Positions 26,284 to 35,051 are shown, counted from the first letter of the stretch. The stretch is DNA of 64,000 nucleotides from Exiguobacterium sp. s193 (GCF_018618755.1 NZ_JACSMR010000002.1:1-64000), one strand, 5' to 3'. Numbers and translations: made by a program. Notes: generated by a model not told the origin, from the sequence alone.

Positions 26284-27306
26284 ATGAAGACAAAATTATT
26301 TGAAGCGATTGAAATTGGAAAAGTTACGTTCCGAAACCGTGTCATCATGGCACCGATGTGTATGTACAGCGCAAAGGACGATGGCAAGGTGACGGATTGG
26401 CACGTGACACACTATGCGTCGCGTGCAGTCGGCGGCGTTGGGGGACTCATCCTGGAAGCGACGGCTGTGACACCTGACGGGCGAATCTCGGCAGGTGATC
26501 TCGGTATTTGGTCTGATTCGCAAATCGACGGGTTAAAACGGATTGCGGAGCAAGTACAAGCAGCAGGAGCGAAGGTGGGCGTCCAATTAGCACATGCTGG
26601 TCGAAAAAGTACGACGGCGCATCCGCCTGTCGCACCGAGTCCACTTGCGTTTGATGACTCTTATGGACAGCCACACGAGTTGTCACTGACAGAAATCGAA
26701 GAGATCAAACAACAATTCGTCGATGCGGCACTGCGTGTTGAAGCAGCCGGCTATGATTTCATTGAACTTCATGGTGCGCATGGTTATTTAATTAACACAT
26801 TTTTGTCACCCTTGTCGAATGAACGACAAGATCAGTACGGTGGATCAGTCGAAAATCGGATGCGCTTCCTGCTGGAAATCATCGAGGGGATTCAAGCGAA
26901 ATCAGCCATTTCGCTTTGGGTACGGATTTCTGCTGCGGATCATGCACCAGGTGGAATGACGGCGACAGACTATATTCCACTTGCGGAAGCATTGCTTGAG
27001 CGGGGAATCGACTTACTGGATTGTAGTTCAGGGGCAGTTGTCGCAAATGCAGTTCCGGAAGTATACCCCGGATATCAAGTGCCGTACGCGGCAGAGCTGA
27101 AGCAAACGACGGGAATGAAGACGGGAGCAGTCGGTCTAATTACGTCTTCGGCGATGGCTGAAGAAATCGTACGGAGTGAGCGGGCTGACGTCGTATTACT
27201 TGCGCGTGAGCTCTTACGACAGCCGTACTGGGTCCACCATGCAGCGGCAGAGCTTCACGATGAGGTGTTGCTACCAAAACAGTATGAACGTGCGCCAATT
27301 CGGTAA
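26284..27306 (+). CDS. namA: NADPH dehydrogenase (old yellow enzyme, YqjM type)
   Basis: An FMN-dependent ene-reductase that reduces activated C=C bonds and nitro compounds. Starting at ATG 26284 places the characteristic Cys and Tyr of the thermophilic-like OYE class at C26 and Y28 (APMCMYSA), as known for YqjM. GGGAGG is 7 nt upstream, which favours this start over 26278. The substrate-binding pair HGAH is at H163/H166. Length 340 aa. Confidence 0.94.
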   Translation: MKTKLFEAIEIGKVTFRNRVIMAPMCMYSAKDDGKVTDWHVTHYASRAVGGVGGLILEATAVTPDGRISAGDLGIWSDSQIDGLKRIAEQVQAAGAKVGVQLAHAGRKSTTAHPPVAPSPLAFDDSYGQPHELSLTEIEEIKQQFVDAALRVEAAGYDFIELHGAHGYLINTFLSPLSNERQDQYGGSVENRMRFLLEIIEGIQAKSAISLWVRISAADHAPGGMTATDYIPLAEALLERGIDLLDCSSGAVVANAVPEVYPGYQVPYAAELKQTTGMKTGAVGLITSSAMAEEIVRSERADVVLLARELLRQPYWVHHAAAELHDEVLLPKQYERAPIR

Positions 27307-27311
27307 AACAC

Positions 27312-27347
27312 AAAAAAACCCTTCGCCATGTGGCAAAGGGTTTTTTT
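27312..27347. terminator. Bidirectional terminator between namA and prsA
   Basis: AAAAAAACCCTTCGCCA pairs with TGGCAAAGGGTTTTTTT between convergent genes, giving a T-run on either strand. Confidence 0.92.
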
Positions 27348-27349
27348 AC

Positions 27350-28264
27350 TTACTGTTGCTGTTGCATCATTTGTTGTTGCATTTGTTGTTGCTCTTGCTT
27401 ATCCAGATCGAATGCATCTTTGAAGTCTTTGTTTTCGATTTTAACATCATATTTTTTCATCAATGAACGGTAAATATCATTTGGATTGACTTGCGCTGCT
27501 TTTTCTTCAGCGAGTGCTTTTTTAATCCGGTCTTTTTCTTTTTCAAGCGTGAAATCTTTTTTCTCTTTACGGTCTGTTACCTTGATGATGTGGTAACCGA
27601 ATTGTGTTTTGATTGGATCAGAAATTTTACCTTCAACGCCATCTTTAAAGGCATAGTTTTCGAATTCCTCGACCATTTTACCTTTTGTGAAGTAACCGAG
27701 GTCTCCACCTTTTGTTGCACTGCCTGTATCTGTTGATTTGGCTTTCGCGATTTTTGCGAAATCGCCACCGTTATCTAATTCTTTTTTAATTGCTTTGGCT
27801 TCTGATTCTTTTTCAACAAGAATATGGCTCGCTTTTACTTCGACTTTCTCTTGGTTGAAGCGGTCTTCGATTTCTTTATCTGTTACTTTAGATTTCGCAG
27901 ATTTTGCTTCCGTTAAGAGCATTTGTGTACGAAGCACTTTTTCGAACTCTTTTTCACTGTTGATACCAGCTGTTTTCAAAGTTGAATTGAACTGTTCTTT
28001 ATCTGGGAACTGGTCTTTCGTCTTTTTGACTTCAGCCTCGACTTCTTTGTCCGTGACTTTTTTACCGTATTCTTCTTCTAGCAGTTTATTCATCGTTTGC
28101 TGGAACGCAATTTGTGCGCCTGCTTTTTCATAAGCTTCGTCTTGGACGTCCGCTTTATTGATTTCCCCGCCTTTGTAGTTGATGACTGCTTCATCATTCG
28201 AACCACAAGCTGCTAATGTGAAGACACTTGCCACTGCTGCTGCACTTAAAAATTTCTTCTTCAT
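27350..28264 (-). CDS. prsA: Foldase lipoprotein PrsA
   Basis: A membrane-anchored peptidyl-prolyl isomerase that folds secreted proteins after export. The signal peptide ends in the lipobox LAAC with C20. A SurA-like N-domain is followed by the parvulin domain (KASHILVEKESEAKAIKKEL, GGDLGYFTKGKMVEEFE, TQFGYHIIKVTDR). The last 15 residues are an unusual Gln/Met tail (EQQQMQQQMMQQQQ). Length 304 aa. Confidence 0.95.
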   Translation of the reverse strand: MKKKFLSAAAVASVFTLAACGSNDEAVINYKGGEINKADVQDEAYEKAGAQIAFQQTMNKLLEEEYGKKVTDKEVEAEVKKTKDQFPDKEQFNSTLKTAGINSEKEFEKVLRTQMLLTEAKSAKSKVTDKEIEDRFNQEKVEVKASHILVEKESEAKAIKKELDNGGDFAKIAKAKSTDTGSATKGGDLGYFTKGKMVEEFENYAFKDGVEGKISDPIKTQFGYHIIKVTDRKEKKDFTLEKEKDRIKKALAEEKAAQVNPNDIYRSLMKKYDVKIENKDFKDAFDLDKQEQQQMQQQMMQQQQ

Positions 28265-28473
28265 ACATACACCCCTAATTTACCATTTATTTCAACCGTT
28301 CTATCATATCATATCCTGGCTAGGTTGACAGCTGTACACCTTACCATAAGATGTTTGCTCTTTTCTATGCTATCACATACACGATCCGTGTTGATGACTA
28401 TTTTTATGGGAAATTGTGAAGGTGAAGCGATGTTTGACATCGACTAGTAATGTAGTCGCAATCTTAAAAAGCA

Positions 28474-28507
28474 TCAAAAAAGCGCTCTAGGCTTTGGCCA
28501 GAACGCT
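28474..28507 (-). terminator. Terminator of hpr
   Basis: On the minus strand AGCGTTCT and AGAGCGCT pair across a GGCCAAAGCC-containing loop, followed by TTTTTTG. Confidence 0.7.
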
Positions 28508-28531
28508 AGGGTTTCAAATGATTAAACGAAT

Positions 28532-29101
28532 TTATGCCTTTTTAATTGAATCGATGACAGGGTCTTGCGGACGGCGGTCGGCTTCTTCGGTAATCATCTT
28601 CGACGTTTCGGCGAAAATATCCATGAAACTGTCTCCGTATAAACGACGAACAATCGCAGAAATGTCCGTTAACTCAGGAAACTTGCCGTATAACTCTTGA
28701 AGCGGGAGCGAGGCACGGAAGACACCATTCTCTTCCGGACGGAACGCTTGGATAGTCTCAAGTAATAACGTTTCACCGGCTGGCGTAAGTTGGACATACG
28801 TATTTCGTTTATCCGTCTCTTTTTTTGAGAACGTCAACAGACCACGATCTTCTAATTTTTTAGAGAAGTTGAATGCTGTTGAAACGTGCATGACACCGTA
28901 TTTGGCGATCTCAGAAATCGAAGCACCACCTAAAGCATGTGAAATCCAGAGGATATGATGCTCATTGATATTTAAATCAAAGGGCTTAATCCAATTTTGC
29001 CAATCTTTTTCTACCGTTTTCCATAGTGCTTTGCTCAGCTGGACAATTTTATGACTGTATAACAGTGCTTCTTGTCCAGGATATAATTTTTCATGTTCCA
29101 T
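28532..29101 (-). CDS. hpr: MarR-family regulator Hpr/ScoC
   Basis: In Bacillus, ScoC represses extracellular protease and sporulation genes during growth. The 189-aa product has the winged-helix core ([41 protein letters not shown]) and the Hpr-type C-terminal extension. ATG 29101 has AAAGGATG eight bases upstream; the longer upstream frame begins in an AT-rich region without a site. The order hpr-yhaH-hit matches Bacillus. Confidence 0.9.
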   Translation of the reverse strand: MEHEKLYPGQEALLYSHKIVQLSKALWKTVEKDWQNWIKPFDLNINEHHILWISHALGGASISEIAKYGVMHVSTAFNFSKKLEDRGLLTFSKKETDKRNTYVQLTPAGETLLLETIQAFRPEENGVFRASLPLQELYGKFPELTDISAIVRRLYGDSFMDIFAETSKMITEEADRRPQDPVIDSIKKA

Positions 29102-29185
29102 ATCTGACTCATCCTTTCGAAAGGTGACGATGGCTAAAAAACGCAAAATGCAAACTATACAAAAAACAAATCGAAGCAATGGACC

Positions 29186-29527
29186 TTACTTTTGAGGAGA
29201 GAGGTGATCCGCATCTTGTTTCGCCTCATCAGCTAATTCTTGGATACGCGAAATGGATTCTTGAATCTCGGCTTGATACACAGAGACATCTTTCGTAACT
29301 TCATCTTTGAAGGTTGTACCCGAAATTTTAGCTGTCTCTATTAAGTTCTTGCCCTCCTGCGTTAAATCCTGCACGTTCGTTACGATTGTAGAATAAGAAT
29401 TTCGACGTTGTTTACCATTCGAAGAGTCACTTTTAGTACCTTGGCGAAGCGCCTTCAAACCGTAAAAAGTCACAAGCGACAGCGTAGCACCAAAAGCGAC
29501 CCAGTTACGTTGGGGACGCTTCGACAT
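29186..29527 (-). CDS. yhaH: YtxH-domain protein YhaH
   Basis: A 113-aa protein with one N-terminal membrane helix (WVAFGATLSLVTFYGL) and a charged, helical C-terminal region typical of YtxH/YhaH stress-associated proteins. It lies between hit and hpr on the same strand, as in Bacillus. No enzymatic function is known for the family. The start has GGAGG nearby. Confidence 0.82.
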   Translation of the reverse strand: MSKRPQRNWVAFGATLSLVTFYGLKALRQGTKSDSSNGKQRRNSYSTIVTNVQDLTQEGKNLIETAKISGTTFKDEVTKDVSVYQAEIQESISRIQELADEAKQDADHLSPQK

Positions 29528-29653
29528 AGTTTACCTCCTTCTTGATATTAAAATATTTGTTTCATATTATTTTACCGAAAATTCGATATCGGAAACCTAT
29601 TTTGACAATATTTCTAAAAAAGGATTCAGAAATTCCGGATTAGGTATTGGATT

Positions 29654-30079
29654 TTAAAGGTGTTGGGCAATAGAATCTGCTAAGTTTGCCAGCTCTTCTA
29701 CCGTATAATCTTCATTATGGACTTCCCATTTGGCACCGAATCCATCGTGCTTGTCATGCCGGGGAATCAGGTGGATATGGAAGTGCGGCACCGACTGTCC
29801 AGCGACTTTCCCTGTATTCGATAAGATGTTGATGCCGGCAGCCTCTGTCTCTTGTTGTAAGGCACGGCTGATTTCAGGAACGACGGCAAAAACAGATTTA
29901 GCATCTTCGACAGACAACTCATACACATGATCGGCATGCTGTTTTGGAATGACTAACGTGTGTCCTTTTGTTACTTGGGAGAGGTCGAGGAAAGCAAGGA
30001 CCTCATCGTTTTCAAATACTTTATGGCTAGGTACTTCGTGCTTAGCGATTTTGCAGAAAATACAGTTATCTTTTTGCAT
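29654..30079 (-). CDS. hit: HIT family nucleotide-binding protein
   Basis: A 141-aa histidine-triad protein, probably a purine nucleoside phosphoramidase. The N-terminal CIFCKI motif can bind zinc, and the C-terminal triad is SVPHFHIHLIPRH. AAAGGAG precedes the ATG by 8 nt. In Bacillus, hit is divergent from ecsA; here the divergent partner is a TcaA-like gene, and ecsA follows 3 kb away. Confidence 0.94.
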   Translation of the reverse strand: MQKDNCIFCKIAKHEVPSHKVFENDEVLAFLDLSQVTKGHTLVIPKQHADHVYELSVEDAKSVFAVVPEISRALQQETEAAGINILSNTGKVAGQSVPHFHIHLIPRHDKHDGFGAKWEVHNEDYTVEELANLADSIAQHL

Positions 30080-30209
30080 AGGGATTACTCCTTTTTTAAA
30101 TAATTTCGAAATGAAAATAGAATTATCTCCATCTTAAGTGTGATTGACAACGTAATCAAACGTTTTTACACTTAGATACACAAAGCGAAAAGAAAGTAGG
30201 GAACAGACG

Positions 30210-31274
30210 ATGCCGTCTCGTATGACGTTATTTGAACAAAAGAAAAAACGAAATCAACGTTTGCTCATCAGCGGGATTGCGCTCCTTTTAATTATACTAG
30301 CAGGCTGGATGTACGTAAGCCAAATCAAGCCGGCTGCTGAGAGAGAGCGTACAGAAGCTGTATTTATGAAAGCCGTGAACGACAATGACCGGGCTACGTT
30401 CCAAAAACTCGTGTATGAAGATGATCAAGTCGTATCGATTGCGGAAGCAAATCGTTTGATGAAATGGTTCCGGGCAGATGAAGGACGTCTCAGTCGAGCA
30501 GTAACAGAAATTAAAGTCGATCAGCAAAACTACCCTGAACCTACAGCAGAGAAAACTGAACAGGATTTGTTCGAGCTAAAAAAAACAGCAGGGCGCTTTT
30601 GGTTTGACGAATATGTGCTTCATCTAAATAAACAGCTACTTCAAGTAACGAGTGATGTACCAGGGACGACCGTCTTCATAGAGGATGAAGAAGCAGGCGT
30701 CCAAGACGGTGAGCCGTTAAAAATCAAACGTTTCCCGGGTGAATACGATGTACTTGCAACTGTCGAAGCCAATGGTAAGACAGGACGAGATCGTCAAACC
30801 GTTCAATTGGGAGACAAGAAAACAACGGAAGTAACGTTTAAGTTAGCGGACCAAATCAAACCAGATGTCACGGAACAGTATGGATTAGACATCGAAAAAT
30901 TGTTAGAGACCGAAGTCAAGGCACGAACAGGCAAGTCAATCGACGCGATGACAGCTTATCTGGATGAAAATCGTTCTTCTATCGAAAAAGAATTTGGATC
31001 TCCAGCATCAAATGTAGCAAATCGTGCACTATATGACGGTTTCGAAGTGACGTATGCAAGTGGTAAGGTAAAAAGCATCATGATTGATTTAAACAAGACA
31101 CCTTCTGAGCTTGAAGCAGTTGCCGGCAAGCCGGAATCGAAAAGTAACGAATCAATCGGGACCGTCTGGGAATACCCAACCAGTTTCTTTGAAGATATAT
31201 TAGGGTGGCTTAACTTACGGTCAGAAAAAAGAGTAATCGAGCGTTCGGATAAAATGTGGTTAGAATTACGCTGA
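30210..31274 (+). CDS. TcaA-like membrane-anchored extracellular protein
   Basis: The 354-aa protein has a short basic N-terminus, one membrane helix (about 19-38, LLISGIALLLIILAGWMYVS) and a long extracellular part. Domains resemble the second and PEGA-like third domains of TcaA/YvbJ-type proteins (VFMKAVNDNDRATFQKLVYE; then a beta-rich block with DVPGTTVFI and FPGEYDVLATVEANGK). The N-terminal zinc ribbon of such proteins is missing. It probably acts at the cell wall, but no function can be assigned. It separates hit from the GlsB array. Confidence 0.55.
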   Translation: MPSRMTLFEQKKKRNQRLLISGIALLLIILAGWMYVSQIKPAAERERTEAVFMKAVNDNDRATFQKLVYEDDQVVSIAEANRLMKWFRADEGRLSRAVTEIKVDQQNYPEPTAEKTEQDLFELKKTAGRFWFDEYVLHLNKQLLQVTSDVPGTTVFIEDEEAGVQDGEPLKIKRFPGEYDVLATVEANGKTGRDRQTVQLGDKKTTEVTFKLADQIKPDVTEQYGLDIEKLLETEVKARTGKSIDAMTAYLDENRSSIEKEFGSPASNVANRALYDGFEVTYASGKVKSIMIDLNKTPSELEAVAGKPESKSNESIGTVWEYPTSFFEDILGWLNLRSEKRVIERSDKMWLELR

Positions 31275-31281
31275 TGGTACA

Positions 31282-31340
31282 AAAAAAGCACCGGTAACGA
31301 CTTTGAAAAATTCGAGTCTGTTACCAGTGCTTTCATTTGT
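31282..31340. terminator. Terminator between the TcaA-like gene and the GlsB array
   Basis: AAAGCAC-C-GGTAAC pairs with GTTACC-A-GTGCTTT across a 20-nt loop. A-runs on the left and T-rich sequence on the right let it serve both convergent units. Confidence 0.8.
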
Positions 31341-31591
31341 TATTTTTTGTTCACTGCACGAAGAATGAACGAAACGATTAAGATTAAGATGATCGCACCG
31401 AGTAATGCTGGAATGATGGCGAATCCTCCAAGGTCAGGTCCCCAACTACCGAAAAGAGCTTGACCGATCATTGCACCAACAAAACCTGCGATGATGTTAC
31501 CGATGATGCCACCGGGAACGTCTTTACCAAGAATAAGACTTGCTAACCAACCAATGATACCACCGACGATTAAAGCCCATAAGAATCCCAT
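31340..31591 (-). CDS. GlsB/YeaQ/YmgE-family membrane protein, copy 1
   Basis: A small three-helix membrane protein of the transglycosylase-associated family (Pfam Transgly_assoc). Members are often stress induced and of unknown molecular role. From ATG 31591 (AAAGGAGTG upstream) it has 83 aa. It is the last gene of a five-gene tandem array and the most diverged of the five (GGIIGWLASLILGKDV, ALFGSWGPDLGG). It keeps the glycine-zipper pattern GGIIGNIIAGFVGAMIG. Confidence 0.87.
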   Translation of the reverse strand: MGFLWALIVGGIIGWLASLILGKDVPGGIIGNIIAGFVGAMIGQALFGSWGPDLGGFAIIPALLGAIILILIVSFILRAVNKK

Positions 31592-31620
31592 TGAAAACAC
31601 TCCTTTTTAATTTTAGTTAC

Positions 31621-31872
31621 TTACTTTTTATTTACTGAACGAAGGACAAGTGACACGATGAAGATTAAGATGATTGCACCGATGATTGCAGGGATGACTG
31701 CGAACCCACCAATATCAGGTCCCATATCACCGAAAATAGCTTGTCCGATCATTGAACCGATGAAACCTGCGATGATGTTACCGATGATGCCACCAGGAAC
31801 GTCTTTCCCGATGATTAAGCTTGCTACCCAACCAATTAAACCGCCGACGATTAAAGCCCATAAGAATCCCAT
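31621..31872 (-). CDS. GlsB/YeaQ/YmgE-family membrane protein, copy 2
   Basis: An 83-aa, three-helix protein. Its amino acid sequence is identical to copies 3 and 4, and DNA identity extends into the spacers, which points to recent tandem duplication. AGAGGAGTG is the ribosome binding site. The glycine-rich second helix (GGIIGNIIAGFIGSMIG) suggests tight packing in oligomers. Confidence 0.88.
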   Translation of the reverse strand: MGFLWALIVGGLIGWVASLIIGKDVPGGIIGNIIAGFIGSMIGQAIFGDMGPDIGGFAVIPAIIGAIILIFIVSLVLRSVNKK

Positions 31873-31917
31873 TAAAAAACACTCCTCTAATTTACTAGTT
31901 TTAGTCGTTACTGTTGC

Positions 31918-32169
31918 TTACTTTTTGTTTACTGAACGAAGGACAAGTGACACGATGAAGATTAAGATGATTGCACCGATGATTGCAGGGATGACTGCGA
32001 ACCCACCAATGTCAGGTCCCATATCACCGAAAATAGCTTGTCCGATCATTGAACCGATGAAACCTGCGATGATGTTACCGATGATGCCGCCGGGAACGTC
32101 TTTCCCGATAATTAAGCTTGCTACCCAACCAATTAAACCGCCGACGATTAAAGCCCATAAGAATCCCAT
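31918..32169 (-). CDS. GlsB/YeaQ/YmgE-family membrane protein, copy 3
   Basis: The 83-aa product is identical to copies 2 and 4. The start is ATG 32169, with AGAGGAGTG upstream; the frame could be extended three codons but without benefit. The unit repeats with a period of about 297 bp. Confidence 0.88.
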   Translation of the reverse strand: MGFLWALIVGGLIGWVASLIIGKDVPGGIIGNIIAGFIGSMIGQAIFGDMGPDIGGFAVIPAIIGAIILIFIVSLVLRSVNKK

Positions 32170-32213
32170 TAAAAACACTCCTCTAATTTACTAGTTTTAG
32201 TCGTTACTGTTGC

Positions 32214-32465
32214 TTACTTTTTGTTTACTGAACGAAGGACAAGTGACACGATGAAGATTAAGATGATTGCACCGATGATTGCAGGGATGACAGCGAACCC
32301 ACCAATATCAGGTCCCATATCACCGAAAATAGCTTGTCCGATCATTGAACCGATGAAACCTGCGATGATGTTACCGATGATGCCGCCGGGAACGTCTTTC
32401 CCGATAATTAAGCTTGCTACCCAACCGATTAGTCCACCAACGATTAAAGCCCATAAGAATCCCAT
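32214..32465 (-). CDS. GlsB/YeaQ/YmgE-family membrane protein, copy 4
   Basis: The 83-aa product is identical to copies 2 and 3. At DNA level its 5' half is closer to copy 5 (synonymous changes such as CCGATTAGTCCACC), as if copy 4 were a patchwork of copy 3 and copy 5 sequence. Confidence 0.88.
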   Translation of the reverse strand: MGFLWALIVGGLIGWVASLIIGKDVPGGIIGNIIAGFIGSMIGQAIFGDMGPDIGGFAVIPAIIGAIILIFIVSLVLRSVNKK

Positions 32466-32510
32466 TTAAAAACACTCCTTTTGATTTAAATTATTATTCT
32501 TTAATAATGA

Positions 32511-32759
32511 TTACTTACGAATGGCACGAAGAATCAATGATACGATGAAGATTAAGATGACTGCACCTAAGATAGCTGGAATGATTGCGAACCCTGCAAG
32601 ATCAGGTCCCATTGTACCGAAGATTGATTGTCCGATCATTGCGCCGATGAAACCTGCGATGATGTTACCGATGATGCCGCCGGGAACGTCTTTTCCGATG
32701 ATTAAGCTTGCCACCCAACCGATTAGTCCACCAACAATTAAAGCCCATAAGAATCCCAT
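32511..32759 (-). CDS. GlsB/YeaQ/YmgE-family membrane protein, copy 5
   Basis: The promoter-proximal gene of the five-gene array, 82 aa from ATG 32759 with AAAGGAGTG upstream. It differs from the identical trio at several positions (GAMIGQSIFGTMGPDLAGF, ending RAIRK). It and copy 1 are the older, diverged members at the two edges of the array. Confidence 0.87.
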   Translation of the reverse strand: MGFLWALIVGGLIGWVASLIIGKDVPGGIIGNIIAGFIGAMIGQSIFGTMGPDLAGFAIIPAILGAVILIFIVSLILRAIRK

Positions 32760-33097
32760 ATGACACACTCCTTTTCATACTTAGATTTACCTGTTTTCAG
32801 GTTGTTATAAACACGTTGAAAATGAATGACTCATAAACGTAATTTTTGCTGAGAAGTAAAACAATACAAGTAGATAAGATAGCTAGATGATTAGACCAGT
32901 TACTTCTCATTAAAACATTTGATGTGACATACACTTTCAATTTTTGTAAATCGTTTTTCATATATTGATGTAACGATTACACTTAGAGTAATTGCCGTAA
33001 TAAGATGTATTCAAACCTTTTCTTTTAAAAAAAATTGTCAGAAGTAGAAAAACGGAGATGAATTGTCTAGGATAGTTAATGAGAGGAGTGGCTAGAA
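32760..33097. other. Divergent intergenic region (GlsB array / ecsA)
   Basis: About 340 AT-rich bases with no convincing open frame. It must hold the array promoter (minus) and the ecsA promoter (plus), but no clear sigma-A or sigma-B consensus was found. Two inverted repeats stand out: ACCTG-TTTT-CAGGT near 32789-32802, and GAGAAGTAA / TTACTTCTC at 32851-32859 and 32900-32908. Confidence 0.5.
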
Positions 33098-33832
33098 TTG
33101 TTATTAGAAATTAAAGATCTTTCAGGTGGTTATGGATCGAAAACAGTGCTGCATCATATTGATATAGCAGTAGAACAAGGGGAGTTAGTTGGACTGATTG
33201 GATTGAATGGTGCCGGGAAGTCGACGACGATCAAGCACATATTAGGATTATTACCAATCAAATCAGGTGAAATCTTGATTAACGATGTCAGTCTGGCAGC
33301 TGATGAACAAACGTATCGGAAACAAGTGGCATATATCCCGGAGCAACCAATGTTATACGAACAACTTACGCTTCGTGAGCATCTCCGTTTAATGGCGCAA
33401 GGGTATGATGTCGACCGGGAGACTGCTGAAGAACGAATGCGTCATTACGCGGAAAGATTACGAATGACGAAACAATTAGAATGGTTTCCGAGTGTCTTCT
33501 CGAAAGGGATGAAGCAAAAGGCGATGATTCTTTGCGCCTTGATCACGGGAAGTGAACTATTGATTGTCGATGAACCGTTTGTTGGCCTAGATCCCTTAGC
33601 CATTCGAGAACTGTTGAATATCTTTAGTGAATTGAAGGGCGAAGGAAAAGGGATATTAATGTCGACGCATATTTTAGAGACGGCTGAGCGACATTGTGAC
33701 CGCTTCATTCTTCTCCATGATGGGCGAATCGCAGCGGAAGGAACGACGGTTGAATTACGGAAACGGTTTGATTTGATAGATAGTTCGCTTGATGACATTT
33801 ATGTAGCCGCCATCGGGGAGGCGGAAAGATGA
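33098..33832 (+). CDS. ecsA: ABC transporter ATP-binding protein EcsA
   Basis: The ATPase of the EcsAB transporter, needed in Bacillus for normal secretion and intramembrane proteolysis by RasP. The start is TTG 33098 behind AGGAG. The 244-aa protein has Walker A GLNGAGKST, a degenerate signature FSKGMKQK and Walker B LLIVDEP. Context (hit, hpr and prsA upstream, hem genes downstream) supports Ecs over an antibiotic-resistance ABC. It overlaps ecsB by 4 nt. Confidence 0.9.
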   Translation: MLLEIKDLSGGYGSKTVLHHIDIAVEQGELVGLIGLNGAGKSTTIKHILGLLPIKSGEILINDVSLAADEQTYRKQVAYIPEQPMLYEQLTLREHLRLMAQGYDVDRETAEERMRHYAERLRMTKQLEWFPSVFSKGMKQKAMILCALITGSELLIVDEPFVGLDPLAIRELLNIFSELKGEGKGILMSTHILETAERHCDRFILLHDGRIAAEGTTVELRKRFDLIDSSLDDIYVAAIGEAER

Positions 33833-34965
33833 CGAGTTCTACCTTATGGCAAGAGCGTTACCAAACGGCGATGGCGGAAATGACTAAGTATACGAAGTAC
33901 ATGGCGAATGGCGGATTATTATTTACAGTTTACTTCGTCATTCTTTACGCGCTCGTCGTTTATGGTCGGTTCCTCAATCAAATCGATGGTGACTTTCCGG
34001 GGAATTTACTCATGGGTAGCTTGTTTTTCATCATGGCAGGTTATCGAACGACGCGGACGTTCTTAGTCGAAGCTGATCAAGTGTTTTTATTACCGAATTT
34101 ACCGCAACTTAGTTCCTATATGAAGCGAGTCAGATTGTACAATGCCTTTTTTGGAATGGTACGGGTCATCGTCCCATTTTTGGCGGTCGCTGTCCTTTAT
34201 GTCCGGACAGAAACGACGAATTCGTTAGAGATGATTGTGCTGTTTTTGGCTCTCGCAATGATTGGAGCGAGCGCGAATCTGTCGAAACTAGAAATGATTC
34301 CACACCGAATTGTGATTTTGTATAGCCTTGGTGCAGGAATTTTAGTGATGATCGATATGCCACTATTCAGCATCGTGATCACGAGTTTTCTCCTAATAAC
34401 GCTTCATCTAAAAAAATATCAGCAGTTACCGTTGATGAATTGGATTGCGTTAGAGCAAGAATCGCGTGATCGTTTTTACCGAATTGCGAATTGGTTCGTC
34501 GATGTACCACATCTGTCGAAGACCTATAAACAACGCCGTTTTTTAAGCCGACTCGTCGAAAAAATTAACTTCAACAAAAATCAAACGTTCGAATACCTCT
34601 ATATGAAACAACTCATACGAAGTACGGATGGGATTGGTTTAATCGTTCGATTGACAGTGATTGGGGCAATCTTCATCTGGCTCGGGAAAGATAATCCATG
34701 GCTCGTCACGTTCGCGATTCCTGCGTTCAGCGGTTTGACGAGCTTTCAACTGGCACCGTTCACACGGGCGATCGACTCACACCTCTTGACGCGCTTGCTG
34801 CCGTTCGGTGATGCGGGTAAGTCCCGTAAAAAAGTCATTCGGATGGCATCGCTTCTTCAAATCATTGCATTATCGCTGATTGCTGTTTTGATTAACGGGC
34901 AACCTGTCGTGTTGCTCGGAGCAATCATCGCCATACTCGTCAGTGAAGTGTATCTCAGAAAATAG
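33829..34965 (+). CDS. ecsB: ABC transporter permease EcsB
   Basis: The membrane partner of EcsA, 378 aa with about six to nine hydrophobic segments grouped in pairs and a central cytosolic loop rich in Arg/Lys/Asn. It starts within the ecsA stop (ATGA). The third Bacillus gene, ecsC, is not found here; a terminator follows directly. Confidence 0.88.
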   Translation: MTSSTLWQERYQTAMAEMTKYTKYMANGGLLFTVYFVILYALVVYGRFLNQIDGDFPGNLLMGSLFFIMAGYRTTRTFLVEADQVFLLPNLPQLSSYMKRVRLYNAFFGMVRVIVPFLAVAVLYVRTETTNSLEMIVLFLALAMIGASANLSKLEMIPHRIVILYSLGAGILVMIDMPLFSIVITSFLLITLHLKKYQQLPLMNWIALEQESRDRFYRIANWFVDVPHLSKTYKQRRFLSRLVEKINFNKNQTFEYLYMKQLIRSTDGIGLIVRLTVIGAIFIWLGKDNPWLVTFAIPAFSGLTSFQLAPFTRAIDSHLLTRLLPFGDAGKSRKKVIRMASLLQIIALSLIAVLINGQPVVLLGAIIAILVSEVYLRK

Positions 34966-34984
34966 GCGTCGATGGATGACACGC

Positions 34985-35034
34985 AAAAACCCGCACTTTC
35001 GTACCTGTTTAGGGACGAAAGTGCGGGTTTTGCT
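34985..35034. terminator. Bidirectional terminator between ecsB and amt
   Basis: AAAACCCGCACTTTCGT pairs with ACGAAAGTGCGGGTTTT, a perfect 17-bp stem between convergent genes. Confidence 0.92.
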
Positions 35035-35051
35035 TTTTGCTGAAGTAATAG

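Larger units (their letters stand above)
31614..32470 (-). repeat. Tandem repeat of about 296 bp (GlsB copies 2-4 with spacers)
   Basis: Three consecutive units, each a coding region plus spacer, recur with starts at 31872, 32169 and 32465. The spacer (TTTACTAGTTTTAGTCGTTA and flanks) is nearly identical between copies 2/3 and 3/4. Confidence 0.9.

Noticed and set aside
31658..32194. Plus-strand open frame of 178 codons with internal repeats
   Set aside because: It is the antisense shadow of the identical GlsB genes; its repeats copy theirs, and it has no ribosome binding site.
31614..32510. Regularly spaced repeats resembling a CRISPR array
   Set aside because: The period is about 296 bp, the repeats are coding, and the spacers are identical rather than unique. 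No CRISPR array is present in the window.
33098..34965. ecsA-ecsB as a bacteriocin-immunity or antibiotic-resistance transporter
   Set aside because: Gene context (prsA, hpr, yhaH, hit on one side and hem genes on the other) matches the Bacillus ecs locus.
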